Shown here in pieces: positions 1-7,880 of a DNA stretch of 64,000 nt. Made by a program: the position numbers and the translations under genes. Position 1 is the stretch's first letter, and the number at the start of each line of letters is the position of its first letter. The notes below the pieces were generated by a model. The model saw nothing but the letters and a program-made list of their open reading frames with translations. It made no database searches and was not told the origin of the DNA. Source of the DNA: Ornithinicoccus sp045032955 (GTDB lineage Bacteria; Actinomycetota; Actinomycetes; Actinomycetales; Dermatophilaceae); NCBI RefSeq assembly GCF_045032955.1, contig NZ_JBJFZU010000002.1, positions 434,001 through 498,000 on the forward strand. The letters are read 5' to 3'.

Positions 1-27
1 GTGTTCGGTGTGCTCGCGACGGACTGA
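1..27 (+). CDS. C-terminal end of an upstream gene (partial)
   Basis: Reading from base 1 gives eight codons (VFGVLATD) and a TGA stop at 25-27. This may be the tail of a plus-strand gene lying outside the window. The piece is too short to assign to a family, and the open frame could also be chance. Confidence 0.25.
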   Translation: MFGVLATD

Positions 28-52
28 GCGGGCCGTCGCAGGTGCGGCATGC

Positions 53-1093
53 CTACCCCGGTGGACGATGCGGTCGCCCGGGGTACTGCGCCTGGACGTC
101 CCCGTCGACCAGGCGCCAGTGGAAGTCGTTCATCCGGGCCGCAGCGGGGGCGTACCGGGCAAGGATGCTCGCCGTCGCCGGTGACAGGCCCGCCGGGATG
201 TGGCCCTCCGCGCAGCGACGGACGTAGGCGTTGCGCTCGGTGGGGCCGCCGGTGGTCGGGCTCGGGATCCCGCAGGCGGTGGTGACCAGCCAGTTGACCA
301 GCCGCATCGCCGCGTAGTCGGCGTCGTGGTCGAGGTGGCGCTTCACGAAGTCACACTCGGCCTCGGACAGGGCGAACCGGGGCGAGGTGGCCAGGCCGAA
401 GTCGACGAGGTAGATCCGGTCGTCGTCGGCTCGCAGGTTGGCGAAGTGGCCGTCCAGGTGCAGCAGCTGCCGGTGGCGGAGGGCGTCCACCACCGCGAAG
501 AGCTGCTGCTCCACCCTTTCGATGCCCTCCTCGGTGGTGTCCAGCCGGTCGAGCAGGGGGTCGGGGACGTGCTCGAGGAAGAGCACGAGGCTGCTGGTCG
601 CCCTGGCCATCTCCTCCAGGCGGTTCCGCACCGACACGTCACCTCTGAGATGGGCGACGACCGCATCGATGTCCTGGTGCTCCGGCGCGACGGGTGATCG
701 CCCCGGGAGCACCCGCCAGTGGTGCAGCATCGCGAACGACTCCGACTCTCCCTCCAGCACTGCCTCGGTGACCATCTGGTTCGCGGCCAGCTCGCGCCAT
801 GCGCTGACACCGGGAACGGCGACGCGGTGCAGGCCGTACCGGCAGAACAGCGGCAGGTCGAACAGGTCGGCGGTGCTGAGCGGGTGGGCGAGCTCTCGCT
901 CGGTGATCGGGATGCGCTTCGCGAACACCGGCATACCGTCGACGTCCAGCACCGAGGCGCCGCCCCCGACCCCGACGCCGGCACCGACGCCGCGAGTGGC
1001 TGCCGCGTCCACGAGCGCAGCCAGCTGCTCGTCGTCCCGCGCCGCGAGGGAGGCGGACACCACGTCGTGCCGGACCCTTCGGCTGCTGAGCAT
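53..1093 (-). CDS. kinase-fold (APH/protein-kinase-like) protein
   Basis: 346 aa, predicted cytoplasmic. The order of motifs is that of the protein kinase/aminoglycoside phosphotransferase fold: a Lys in VFAKRIP near residue 58, a catalytic-loop-like LHLDGHFANL near residue 213, and a metal-binding DFG in YLVDFGLA near residue 230. The catalytic loop has HLDGHFAN where true kinases have HxDxxxxN, so activity is plausible but unproved. Substrate unknown; similar genes in actinobacteria are called protein kinase family or, misleadingly, phosphatase. It is divergent from the DUF418 gene, and the shared 108-bp gap carries inverted repeats. No transmembrane segment seen. Confidence 0.6.
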   Translation of the reverse strand: MLSSRRVRHDVVSASLAARDDEQLAALVDAAATRGVGAGVGVGGGASVLDVDGMPVFAKRIPITERELAHPLSTADLFDLPLFCRYGLHRVAVPGVSAWRELAANQMVTEAVLEGESESFAMLHHWRVLPGRSPVAPEHQDIDAVVAHLRGDVSVRNRLEEMARATSSLVLFLEHVPDPLLDRLDTTEEGIERVEQQLFAVVDALRHRQLLHLDGHFANLRADDDRIYLVDFGLATSPRFALSEAECDFVKRHLDHDADYAAMRLVNWLVTTACGIPSPTTGGPTERNAYVRRCAEGHIPAGLSPATASILARYAPAAARMNDFHWRLVDGDVQAQYPGRPHRPPG

Positions 1094-1128
1094 CTGACCA
1101 TTCTTCCCTCGAACCGCCGCCGATCCTT

Positions 1129-1176
1129 TAGCACACCGTGCTAGTACAGTGTGTTAACGTTCCGACACACTGTACT
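1129..1176. promoter_or_regulatory. inverted-repeat operator region between divergent genes
   Basis: Two adjoining palindromes are visible. The first is TAGCAC-N3-GTGCTA at 1129-1143. The second has perfect 12-bp arms (AGTACAGTGTGT / ACACACTGTACT) at 1143-1154 and 1165-1176 around a 10-bp AT-richer centre. They lie 24-70 bp upstream of the DUF418 start, where a repressor or activator would bind. No regulator gene adjoins the site inside the window, so the binding protein is unknown. Confidence 0.6.
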
Positions 1177-1200
1177 GCTCGATAAGCGAAGGAGGGGATC

Positions 1201-2403
1201 GTGCATACCCGCACCTCACCCCGGTCGACCCCCGTCACCGAACGCGCGCTCGCGCCCGACCTGGCGCGGGGGATGATGCTGCTGCTCATCGCGATCGCGC
1301 ACGTCCCCTACTTCCTCTACACGGCCCCCGCCGGACGCGTCGGCGTGCACCCGACGGAGGGGAACGTCGCCGACAAGATCGCGCAGGCCTTCACCCTCGT
1401 CGTCGTCGACGCTCGCGTCTACACGATGTTCGGCTTCCTGTTCGCCTACGGCATCGGTCAGATGTATGCCCGTCAGGTCGCCAAGGGTGCCGACCCCGGT
1501 GCCGTGCGGCGCCTGCTGCGGCGACGCCACCTGTGGATGATCGCCTTCGGGGCGGTCCACGCCGCACTCCTGTGGCAGGGCGACATCATCGGCGTCTACG
1601 GGCTGATCGGCCTGCTGATGGTCCCGCTCTTCTTCACCCGGTCCGACCGCACCCTCACGGTGTGGACCGCGGTCCTGCTCTCGCTGGCCGCCGCCTCCTC
1701 GGTGCTGACAGTGGCGCTCTCCAGCCTCGTGCCGGACCAGGACGCCGTGGTCCCGGCCGACCAGCAGCGCCTCAGCATCGCGGAGCCGGACTACCTGGCC
1801 TCCTTGGCGGAACGGATGCCCGTGTGGATCACGGGTCTCGTGGGCGGACTCTTCGGCCTCGCCCTTCCGGCGGCCTTCCTGATGGGGCTGCTCGCGGCGC
1901 GCCACCGCATCCTGGACGAACCGGGCCGGCACCTGGTCCTGCTGCGCCGCTTGGCGATCTGGGGCATCGGCGTCGGTTGGGCCAGTGGCGCGGTGCTGGC
2001 GGTGCGCCACGTCGGGGTCAGCGACATCGGCTCGGAGTCCGCGTTGACGTCGCTGCACTTCTTCGCGGGGACGTTCACCGGGGTGGGGTATGCCGCCGCG
2101 TTCGGGCTCCTCGCTCATCGCCTCTCGGGCCGGTCGCTGACCGCGTCGAGCCCCGTGCGGTGGGTCTCGGCGCTCGGACGACGCTCCCTGAGCGGCTACC
2201 TCGCCCAGTCCCTGGTCTGGGGACCGGTGCTGGCCGCGTGGGGTCTTGGCCTGGGCGCGCAGCTCTCGAGCTGGTCGGTCCTGCTGGTCGCTGTGGCCGT
2301 CTGGGCTGGGACCGTCGTCGTCGCGGCGGTGATGGAGCGGCGCGGGCTGCGGGGGCCGGCCGAGGTGGCGCTGCGCAGACTGACCTACCGCGCGGAGCGT
2401 TGA
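1201..2403 (+). CDS. DUF418 (YeiB-type) multi-pass membrane protein
   Basis: 400 aa with about ten hydrophobic segments spread along the whole length. The N-terminal segment (APDLARGMMLLLIAIAH, residues 20-36) and the C-terminal block with LSGYLAQSL near residue 333 match the DUF418/YeiB family, inner-membrane proteins of unknown transport or sensing role. The GTG start is supported by GGAGG about 7 nt upstream (AAGGAGGGGATC). The inverted-repeat region at 1129-1176 lies just upstream and suggests regulated expression. Length is normal for the family. Function cannot be stated beyond membrane protein. Confidence 0.8.
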   Translation: MHTRTSPRSTPVTERALAPDLARGMMLLLIAIAHVPYFLYTAPAGRVGVHPTEGNVADKIAQAFTLVVVDARVYTMFGFLFAYGIGQMYARQVAKGADPGAVRRLLRRRHLWMIAFGAVHAALLWQGDIIGVYGLIGLLMVPLFFTRSDRTLTVWTAVLLSLAAASSVLTVALSSLVPDQDAVVPADQQRLSIAEPDYLASLAERMPVWITGLVGGLFGLALPAAFLMGLLAARHRILDEPGRHLVLLRRLAIWGIGVGWASGAVLAVRHVGVSDIGSESALTSLHFFAGTFTGVGYAAAFGLLAHRLSGRSLTASSPVRWVSALGRRSLSGYLAQSLVWGPVLAAWGLGLGAQLSSWSVLLVAVAVWAGTVVVAAVMERRGLRGPAEVALRRLTYRAER

Positions 2404-2420
2404 GCAGTAGCCTCGGGCGG

Positions 2421-2996
2421 ATGAACCGAGATGCCTGGGACCAGGAGGCAGCGACCTTCGACGACGAGCCCGACCACGGCCTGGCGTCGCCCGAGGTCCG
2501 GTCGGCCTGGCGAGACCTGCTGCTGTCCGTCCTGCCGACGGCGCCCGCCCGGGTGGCTGATCTCGGGTGCGGCACCGGCACGCTCGCCCGGCTCCTGGTG
2601 GACGAGGGGTATGCCGTCGACGGCGTGGACTTCTCGCCCGAGATGGTCGCGCGTGCCCGGACCAAGGTGCCGGAAGCACGGTTCGTCACCGCGGACGCGG
2701 TGACGCCTCCGCTGGACGCCGGCCAGTACTACGCGGTGCTGTGCCGTCACGTGCTGTGGGCGATGGAGGATCCTGCGGCCGCGCTCGCCCGCTGGTTCGA
2801 CCTGCTGAAACCCGGCGGGGCGGCGGTGCTGGTCGAAGGACGCTGGTCCACCGACGTCGGCCTGACGGCGGCGCAGACCGAGCAACTCCTGCTCACGGTA
2901 TCCACGGAGGTGCAGGTCATCCCCCTGAGCCGGCCCGACTACTGGGGCAAGGACATCACCGACGAGCGCTACCTGGCGAAGGCATACCGCGTCTGA
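2421..2996 (+). CDS. class I SAM-dependent methyltransferase
   Basis: 191 aa soluble protein. Motif I of the Rossmann-like methyltransferase fold is clear: VADLGCGTGTLARLL near residue 45, followed by an acidic residue at the end of beta 2 (VDGVDFSPEM) that binds the ribose of S-adenosylmethionine, and LKPGGAAVLVEGRW near residue 133 (post-motif III). Family Methyltransf_11/25. The substrate cannot be read from the sequence. The ATG at 2421 gives the usual N-terminus (WDQEAATFD) and starts 18 bp after the DUF418 stop, so the two may be co-transcribed. Confidence 0.85.
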   Translation: MNRDAWDQEAATFDDEPDHGLASPEVRSAWRDLLLSVLPTAPARVADLGCGTGTLARLLVDEGYAVDGVDFSPEMVARARTKVPEARFVTADAVTPPLDAGQYYAVLCRHVLWAMEDPAAALARWFDLLKPGGAAVLVEGRWSTDVGLTAAQTEQLLLTVSTEVQVIPLSRPDYWGKDITDERYLAKAYRV

Positions 2997-3060
2997 GCGC
3001 GCCCACCCGCCGCAGTGGCAGGATGAAGCAGCAGCCCGACGAGCGGCAGGGGAGCCGACC

Positions 3061-3417
3061 ATGACGACGCCAGCCGACCACGACGCCTACATCGCCGCGG
3101 CGCCGGAGTCCTTCCAGCCCGCGTTGACCCGCCTGCGCGCGACCCTGGCGGGCGCACTGCCGGAGGCGGAGGAGATCGTGGCCTACGGCATGCCGGGGTT
3201 CAGGATCGGCGGCTCCGTCGTCGCCAGCTACGCGGCGTTCAGCAAGCAGTGCGGGCTGTACCTCCTACCGGCTGCCCTCTCCGAGCACGCGGACGAGATT
3301 GCTGCGGCCGGCCTGAAGGCGACGAAGACCGGCATCACCTTCTCGGAGCGCACACCCATCCCGGACGACCTCGTCGAACGGCTGGCGTGGACGGCGCGCA
3401 GGGGCATCGGGGCCTGA
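3061..3417 (+). CDS. DUF1801 / YdhG-like small protein
   Basis: 118 aa. The pattern EEIVAYGMPGFRIGG (residues 38-52) followed by a short strand-rich core ending TGITFSERTPIPDDLVERL matches the DUF1801 family (YdhG-like; fold related to the frataxin-like iron chaperone Fra). Members are small cytoplasmic proteins of poorly known role. It ends 4 bp before the reductase-like gene at 3422, so the two are probably translated from one message. Length is typical for the family. Confidence 0.75.
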   Translation: MTTPADHDAYIAAAPESFQPALTRLRATLAGALPEAEEIVAYGMPGFRIGGSVVASYAAFSKQCGLYLLPAALSEHADEIAAAGLKATKTGITFSERTPIPDDLVERLAWTARRGIGA

Positions 3418-3421
3418 CGCC

Positions 3422-3985
3422 GTGCGGAGACTGATCTTCGGCATGAACGTGAGCCTGGACGGCTACATCGCCGCGCCGGGGGGTGACCTCGGCTGGAGCG
3501 TGCCCAGCGACGAGCTGTTCCAGTGGTGGTCGGACCGGGTGAGTGCGACTGACCTGGCGTTGTACGGCCGGAAGCTGTGGGACACGATGAGCTCCCACTG
3601 GCCCACGGCCGACCAGCAGCCTGGTGCCACACCGGCGCAGATCGAGTACGCCCGGCGGTGGCGGGCCATGCCGAAGGTGGTGTTCTCCTCGACGGCCATC
3701 GCGGTCGACGGGAACACCCGCCTGGTCACCGGCGACGCGGTCACCGAGATCGCCCGGCTGAAGGCCGGCGACGGCGGCCCCATGGACATCGGCGGCGCCA
3801 CGCTCGCCGCGGCTGCCATGCGGGCAGGACTGATCGACGAGTACGTCCTGGCCACCGCGCCGGTCCTGGTGGGTGGCGGCACACCGTTCTTCACGGTCCT
3901 GGACAGCTGGGTGGACCTGAGCCTGGTGGAGACCAGGACCTTCTCCGGCGGCATCGTCCTGACGAGGTACGAGACCCGGCGCTGA
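3422..3985 (+). CDS. dihydrofolate reductase-fold protein (RibD C-terminal type)
   Basis: 187 aa. The N-terminus RRLIFGMNVSLDGYIA and the segment GRKLWDTM near residue 50 are the standard marks of the RibD_C/DHFR-like family common in actinobacteria; PMDIGGATLAAAAMRAGLIDEY near residue 125 is the second nucleotide-contact region. Probably an NADPH-dependent reductase of unknown substrate, not true FolA, since no folate genes are nearby. GTG start at 3422, just after the DUF1801 stop. A second, only distantly similar family member lies at 62088. Confidence 0.8.
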   Translation: MRRLIFGMNVSLDGYIAAPGGDLGWSVPSDELFQWWSDRVSATDLALYGRKLWDTMSSHWPTADQQPGATPAQIEYARRWRAMPKVVFSSTAIAVDGNTRLVTGDAVTEIARLKAGDGGPMDIGGATLAAAAMRAGLIDEYVLATAPVLVGGGTPFFTVLDSWVDLSLVETRTFSGGIVLTRYETRR

Positions 3986-4137
3986 GCGCTCGTCCGGGAA
4001 CGGCGCGAACGGCCCAGCAGGCATACCGGGTAAGCGGGACGCCTCTGGGTGGCGAACGACAGTCCCGTCATGGCTCCGCCAGGGTGTCCCGAGCCACGCA
4101 TGGCTTCTGTCGACTCGCCGTTGTTAAGGTCCGAGCG

Positions 4138-5172
4138 ATGACCACCTGCGCACGACGGTCCAGAACCCTCGGATCGGCTGTCACCGCCACGCTCCTGATG
4201 TTGGGAAGTGCAGGCTGTGCGTCTCCCGGGGACACGGACGTCTCTACGCGCGAAGCAGACGTGCCCACCAGCGACGCTGCACCGGAGCCGTCCACGGCGG
4301 CACAGCCGTCTGGTACCTCCGACAGTGTTACCGAGCAGGATGGTGGCCCCAGTGCCGAGACGACCTCCGGGGCCCCGGGTGAGCTTGTGACGGACGCCGC
4401 GGCTTTCGCGGACCTGGAGGCCTCCTTCGATGCCCGCCTGGGTGTTGTCGCCGTGGACACCGGATCAGGACGCAGGGTGGAGCACCGCGCTGACGAACGG
4501 TTCGCCTACGCCTCGACCGTCAAGGCGCTGCTGGCCGGTGCGGTGCTGGCCAGCACGACGGACGACGAGCTCGACGAGGTCATCCGCTTCACCTCGTCCG
4601 ATCTCGTGACGTACTCGCCGATCACCGAGGACCGTGTGGGAGACGGCATGACTCGTCGGGAGCTCGCCGACGCAGCCGTCCGGTTCAGCGACAACACCGC
4701 TGCCAACCTGCTGCTGGAGGACCTCGGTGGGCCCCCGGCCCTGGCCGACGCCCTTGAAGCGGTGGGTGACGACGTGACCCTCCCGGTCCGGACCGAGACC
4801 GCCCTCAACGAAGCGGTGCCTGGGGATGATCGGGACACCAGCACGCCACGGGCCCTGGCTGCCAGCCTGCAGGCCTTCGCCGTCGACGACACCCTCGACG
4901 CAGCGGACCGGCAGATGCTCAACGGCTGGCTGCAGGGCAGCACGACCGGTGACGAGCTCATCCGCGCCGGCGTGCCGGAGGGTTGGTCGGTCGGGGACAA
5001 GACCGGCAGCGGCGGGTACGGCACACGCAACGACATCGCCGTCATCACCCCTCCCGGTCGCCCCCCCATCGTTCTCGCGGTCCTCAGCGACAAGGGCCAC
5101 GAGGACGCCGACTCAGACGCGACGCTCATCGCCGAGGCCACCCGGGTGGCCTTGGACGTCTTGGGGTCATGA
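4138..5172 (+). CDS. class A serine beta-lactamase, lipoprotein
   Basis: 344 aa, exported. The ATG at 4138 gives a twin-basic N-terminus, a hydrophobic core and a lipobox-like LGSAGC near residue 23-28; a Ser/Thr/Pro/Glu-rich linker follows to about residue 90. All class A catalytic motifs are present: STVK (nucleophile Ser), SDN (FSDNTA), the omega loop ETALNEAVPGDDRDTSTP with the general-base Glu and Asn, and KTGSGGYG. It hydrolyses beta-lactams or acts on cell-wall peptides outside the membrane. The frame is open well upstream of this ATG but that part is not protein-like. Stop overlaps the start of the next gene (ATGA). Confidence 0.9.
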   Translation: MTTCARRSRTLGSAVTATLLMLGSAGCASPGDTDVSTREADVPTSDAAPEPSTAAQPSGTSDSVTEQDGGPSAETTSGAPGELVTDAAAFADLEASFDARLGVVAVDTGSGRRVEHRADERFAYASTVKALLAGAVLASTTDDELDEVIRFTSSDLVTYSPITEDRVGDGMTRRELADAAVRFSDNTAANLLLEDLGGPPALADALEAVGDDVTLPVRTETALNEAVPGDDRDTSTPRALAASLQAFAVDDTLDAADRQMLNGWLQGSTTGDELIRAGVPEGWSVGDKTGSGGYGTRNDIAVITPPGRPPIVLAVLSDKGHEDADSDATLIAEATRVALDVLGS

Positions 5173-5846
5173 ACCACGAAGGGGATCCGCCCTGCGTCGA
5201 CGGGGTGGCTGCCGTGAGGCCGCCTCACGCCTTCGTCGGCGGCACCGACGCCGCCGCGCCCCCGCTGATCCTCCTGCACGGTTCGGACGGCAACGAGACG
5301 GACCTTCTGCCGCTTGCCGGCGACCTCATGCCGGGGGCGACCAGGATGGGTCTGCGCGGCACGGTGGTGATGGACGGGGGGTATGGCTTCTTCCGCAGGT
5401 TCGCCGACCGGCGGATCGATGAGGATGACCTCCGGAGCCGCCTGCCGGCGCTCGCGGCGCAGATCCACCAGACATGCGCTGCGCACCACCTCGCGCAGCG
5501 GCCGTTGGCGGTCGGCTTCTCCAACGGGGCGATCATGGCTGCGGCGCTGGCGATGACGCACCCCGACCTGCTGCGGGCGGCGGTCCTGCTGAGGCCCCTG
5601 ATGCCGTTCGTCGACCACACCGGGTCAGGGCTCGCGGGTCTTCCGGTGCTGATCCTCGACGGTCTCCATGACGAGCGCAGGTCCCCGGGTGACGGCCGCC
5701 ACCTGGCGCATCAACTGCGCCGGTCCGGTGCGCAGGTGACCCATCACGAACTTCCCACCGGGCACGCCATCACCGCCGAGGATGGCCGCATCGCTCGCCG
5801 CTGGCTGGAGGCCCTCTCGGCGTCGGGACCCGCGAACATCCCGTGA
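5169..5846 (+). CDS. alpha/beta-hydrolase, phospholipase/carboxylesterase type
   Basis: 225 aa, cytoplasmic by sequence. LLHGSDGNETDLLPLA (residues 35-50) forms the oxyanion region; the nucleophile is Ser in VGFSNGAIMA near residue 119; Asp in LILDGLHDE and His in LPTGHAI complete a catalytic triad. It fits the YpfH/carboxylesterase (Abhydrolase_2) group acting on short acyl esters; real substrate unknown. Translationally coupled to the beta-lactamase by an ATGA overlap, so both enzymes are made together; whether they share a pathway is unclear. Confidence 0.8.
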   Translation: MNHEGDPPCVDGVAAVRPPHAFVGGTDAAAPPLILLHGSDGNETDLLPLAGDLMPGATRMGLRGTVVMDGGYGFFRRFADRRIDEDDLRSRLPALAAQIHQTCAAHHLAQRPLAVGFSNGAIMAAALAMTHPDLLRAAVLLRPLMPFVDHTGSGLAGLPVLILDGLHDERRSPGDGRHLAHQLRRSGAQVTHHELPTGHAITAEDGRIARRWLEALSASGPANIP

Positions 5847-5871
5847 CCGGCGGCCGACGCGTGCGCCTGGG

Positions 5872-6381
5872 TCAGTCGTCGAACACGGACCAGCAGATGT
5901 CGTTCCGCCGGGCCTGGTCCTCGATCATCAGGGCAGACAGGTGCTCGGGGACCCGTGCCCGCTGCCAGTCCCGCTCGGCGAGGCGAGCACCGGGGTCGTG
6001 GGTTCGTGCAGCCTGCGCGGCCTTGATCGCGTAGGCGGCGGCGCCCAGATCGTGCTCGGGGACGTGCCCCACACAGGCTGCCTGTCCAGCGGCATACGCG
6101 GCGAACCTGGCAGTTCCCTTCAACGCCCTGGCAGCACCCATGGCATGACCACCGACCGCTCGGGCCTGCATCATGCCGAGGTCTCCTGCGGCCCAGGCAC
6201 GCGCAGCAAGGATCGCGTCGCGGGGGCGGTGATCGGCGGGGACCTGCTGCTCGAAGAGGTGCAGCACATGGCTGGCGCAGTCAGCGGCCCAGAGAGCCAA
6301 GAGCGTGTGGTCCTCCTCGGTGAGGAGGCCGCCGCGCCTGACCGTGATCAGCCGGGGGTCACGTACCTCGGGAAGGATCAC
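5872..6381 (-). CDS. putative immunity protein, Imm5-like
   Basis: 169 aa from a GTG at 6381. The pattern RGGLLTEEDHTLLALWAADC, then HVLHLFE, PRDAILAARAWAAGDL and a string of Ala-rich helices (ARAVGGHAMGAAR, AAYAIKAAQAA) matches the putative immunity family Imm5, small helical proteins thought to neutralise polymorphic toxins. No toxin gene with a delivery domain is visible in the neighbourhood, so it is an orphan here. It is convergent with the esterase gene (26-bp gap) and divergent from the hypothetical gene at 6484. Confidence 0.65.
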   Translation of the reverse strand: MILPEVRDPRLITVRRGGLLTEEDHTLLALWAADCASHVLHLFEQQVPADHRPRDAILAARAWAAGDLGMMQARAVGGHAMGAARALKGTARFAAYAAGQAACVGHVPEHDLGAAAYAIKAAQAARTHDPGARLAERDWQRARVPEHLSALMIEDQARRNDICWSVFDD

Positions 6382-6483
6382 CGACCCACCCTGACACCGG
6401 CCCGGCCCGGCGCGGCGCCCGACGCGGCAGACCGGCGCGTTCGGCCGATGCGGACACCTGCTCGTCTCACTAGGGTTCTCGTC

Positions 6484-7023
6484 ATGAGGCCGTCTCCGCA
6501 GGAAGTCGCGTCCCAGCTCACCCGCATCGTCCGATCGCCCTGGCCCCAAGGCCTCGACGATGCACTCCCGTGGTTGCGATCCATGGGCATCGCGACAGAC
6601 ACGGCAGACGAGTCGCCGGCACGGGGCGATGCACGGTCCTGGCACATGGCCTCGATGCCGGTATGGGGAACGGCGCGGACCGGGTGGGGCACCTACCGTG
6701 ACCAGTTCGCGGACGTGTCCTGGTTCCTGTGGGACGAGCACGACTGGGAGGACGTGCGGCGAGCGGCCGCTGATCTCGCTCGGACGTTCACGGACCTCCA
6801 TGGCACACCCCAGAAGGCCACCGACGACGCCGAAAGCCACGGACCTCGCTGGTGGTGGCGTCTACCGGAGCACAGCATCGACCTGTACGCCCACAACGGT
6901 GCCATTCGGCCACACGGCTTCCCGGCCGGACCCTCTGTCGTGCAGCTGCAGGTCGACCTGCTCGCCGTTGCCGAACCGCGCGAGGCAGAAGCGCGTGAGC
7001 TCAGCCCCACTCCAGATTCGTGA
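6484..7023 (+). CDS. hypothetical Trp-rich protein
   Basis: 179 aa, not confidently recognised. It is soluble and rich in tryptophan (about twelve), with WHMASMPVWGTARTGWG near residue 53 and ESHGPRWWWRLPEHSIDLY near residue 118. The length and lone-gene setting next to an Imm5-like gene resemble small actinobacterial DUF/immunity families such as DUF6301, but I see no decisive motif. The ATG at 6484 is the first good start after the divergent gene at 6381 and lies in a 102-bp shared promoter gap. Confidence 0.55.
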   Translation: MRPSPQEVASQLTRIVRSPWPQGLDDALPWLRSMGIATDTADESPARGDARSWHMASMPVWGTARTGWGTYRDQFADVSWFLWDEHDWEDVRRAAADLARTFTDLHGTPQKATDDAESHGPRWWWRLPEHSIDLYAHNGAIRPHGFPAGPSVVQLQVDLLAVAEPREAEARELSPTPDS

Positions 7024-7104
7024 ATCACCCCGGTCGGAGCGAGGCACGCCGACCGCCGACCGGTCCGGCAGGCGGCGCGGCCGGGCAGTTACTACGGTGA
7101 CGTG

Positions 7105-7341
7105 ATGAGCGAGCAGCAGAGCAGCGCAGCGTCCGAGGAGTCCGAGGCACGGCAGGAGGCCGCGGAGTACGTCGTGGAGCGGGTGGAGAGCTGGGACGAA
7201 GGCGCCGAGCCCGAGACGGTCCGGAAGGACCTGGAGGACGGGATGGCTCAGGCGCAGGTGGAGGTCGCCGAAGACGACCTGGACCAGATGGCCACGGAGA
7301 TCCACGACCAGGGCAGCACCGACACCCCCGAGGTGGAGTGA
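7105..7341 (+). CDS. small acidic hypothetical protein
   Basis: 78 aa and strongly acidic (Glu/Asp make up about a third). It is probably almost all helix: SEESEARQEAAEYVVERVE and VRKDLEDGMAQAQVEVAEDDL read as amphipathic helices. No known motif. A GTG lies immediately upstream (7102), so the protein may be one residue longer. Its stop overlaps the GTG of the phosphoesterase gene (GTGA), so the two are translationally coupled and it may be a partner of that enzyme. Confidence 0.6.
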   Translation: MSEQQSSAASEESEARQEAAEYVVERVESWDEGAEPETVRKDLEDGMAQAQVEVAEDDLDQMATEIHDQGSTDTPEVE

Positions 7342-7850
7342 GCCAGAGCCTGCGGCTGCTTCTCCTGGCCGACACGCACGTCCCCCAGCGGGCGAAGGAG
7401 CTGCCCGCGCAGGTGTGGGAGCAGGTGGCAACGGCCGACGTCGTCGTCCACGCCGGGGACTGGGTCACCCCGGACCTGCTGGACACACTGGAGGAGCGCT
7501 CCGCTCGGCTCGTCGGGGTGTGGGGTAACAACGACGGGCCGGAGCTGCGCCGTCGGCTGCCGGAGGTGGCCCGGGTGGAGCTCGGGGGTATGCGCTGGGG
7601 CGTCGTGCACGAGACCGGCGCCAAGGCGCGGCGCGAGGAGCGGATGCGGGCGGCATACCCCGACCTGGATGTGCTGGTCTTCGGGCACAGCCACATCCCC
7701 TGGGACACCGAGCACGAAGGCCTGCGGCTGCTCAACCCCGGCTCACCCACCGACCGGCGGCGTCAGCCGAACTGCACCTACCTGACCTGCACCGTCGCCG
7801 ACGGCGTGCTCAGCGAGGTCACTCTGCACGCGATCCAGCGACGCGCCTGA
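7338..7850 (+). CDS. metallophosphoesterase, YfcE/MJ0936 family
   Basis: 170 aa. The metal ligands of the calcineurin-like fold are all visible: DTHVP (residues 11-15), GDWV near residue 40, GNND near residue 61, and GHSH near residue 115. These place it in the YfcE-type phosphodiesterase group, small cytoplasmic Mn-dependent enzymes hydrolysing phosphodiester bonds; the natural substrate is unknown. GTG start overlaps the previous stop. Convergent with the cold-shock gene, leaving a 30-bp gap. Confidence 0.85.
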   Translation: MSQSLRLLLLADTHVPQRAKELPAQVWEQVATADVVVHAGDWVTPDLLDTLEERSARLVGVWGNNDGPELRRRLPEVARVELGGMRWGVVHETGAKARREERMRAAYPDLDVLVFGHSHIPWDTEHEGLRLLNPGSPTDRRRQPNCTYLTCTVADGVLSEVTLHAIQRRA

Positions 7851-7880
7851 GGACCGGCCCCGCCCGTTACTCCTACCGGC

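Noticed and set aside
3577..4137. Longer N-terminus for the beta-lactamase
   Set aside because: The upstream part of the frame is antisense/out of frame to the reductase gene and lacks a signal peptide, whereas ATG 4138 gives a proper lipoprotein signal.
5872..6840. 322-residue version of the Imm5-like protein
   Set aside because: The extra N-terminal part is the antisense of the gene at 6484 and has no family similarity; GTG 6381 gives the family length.
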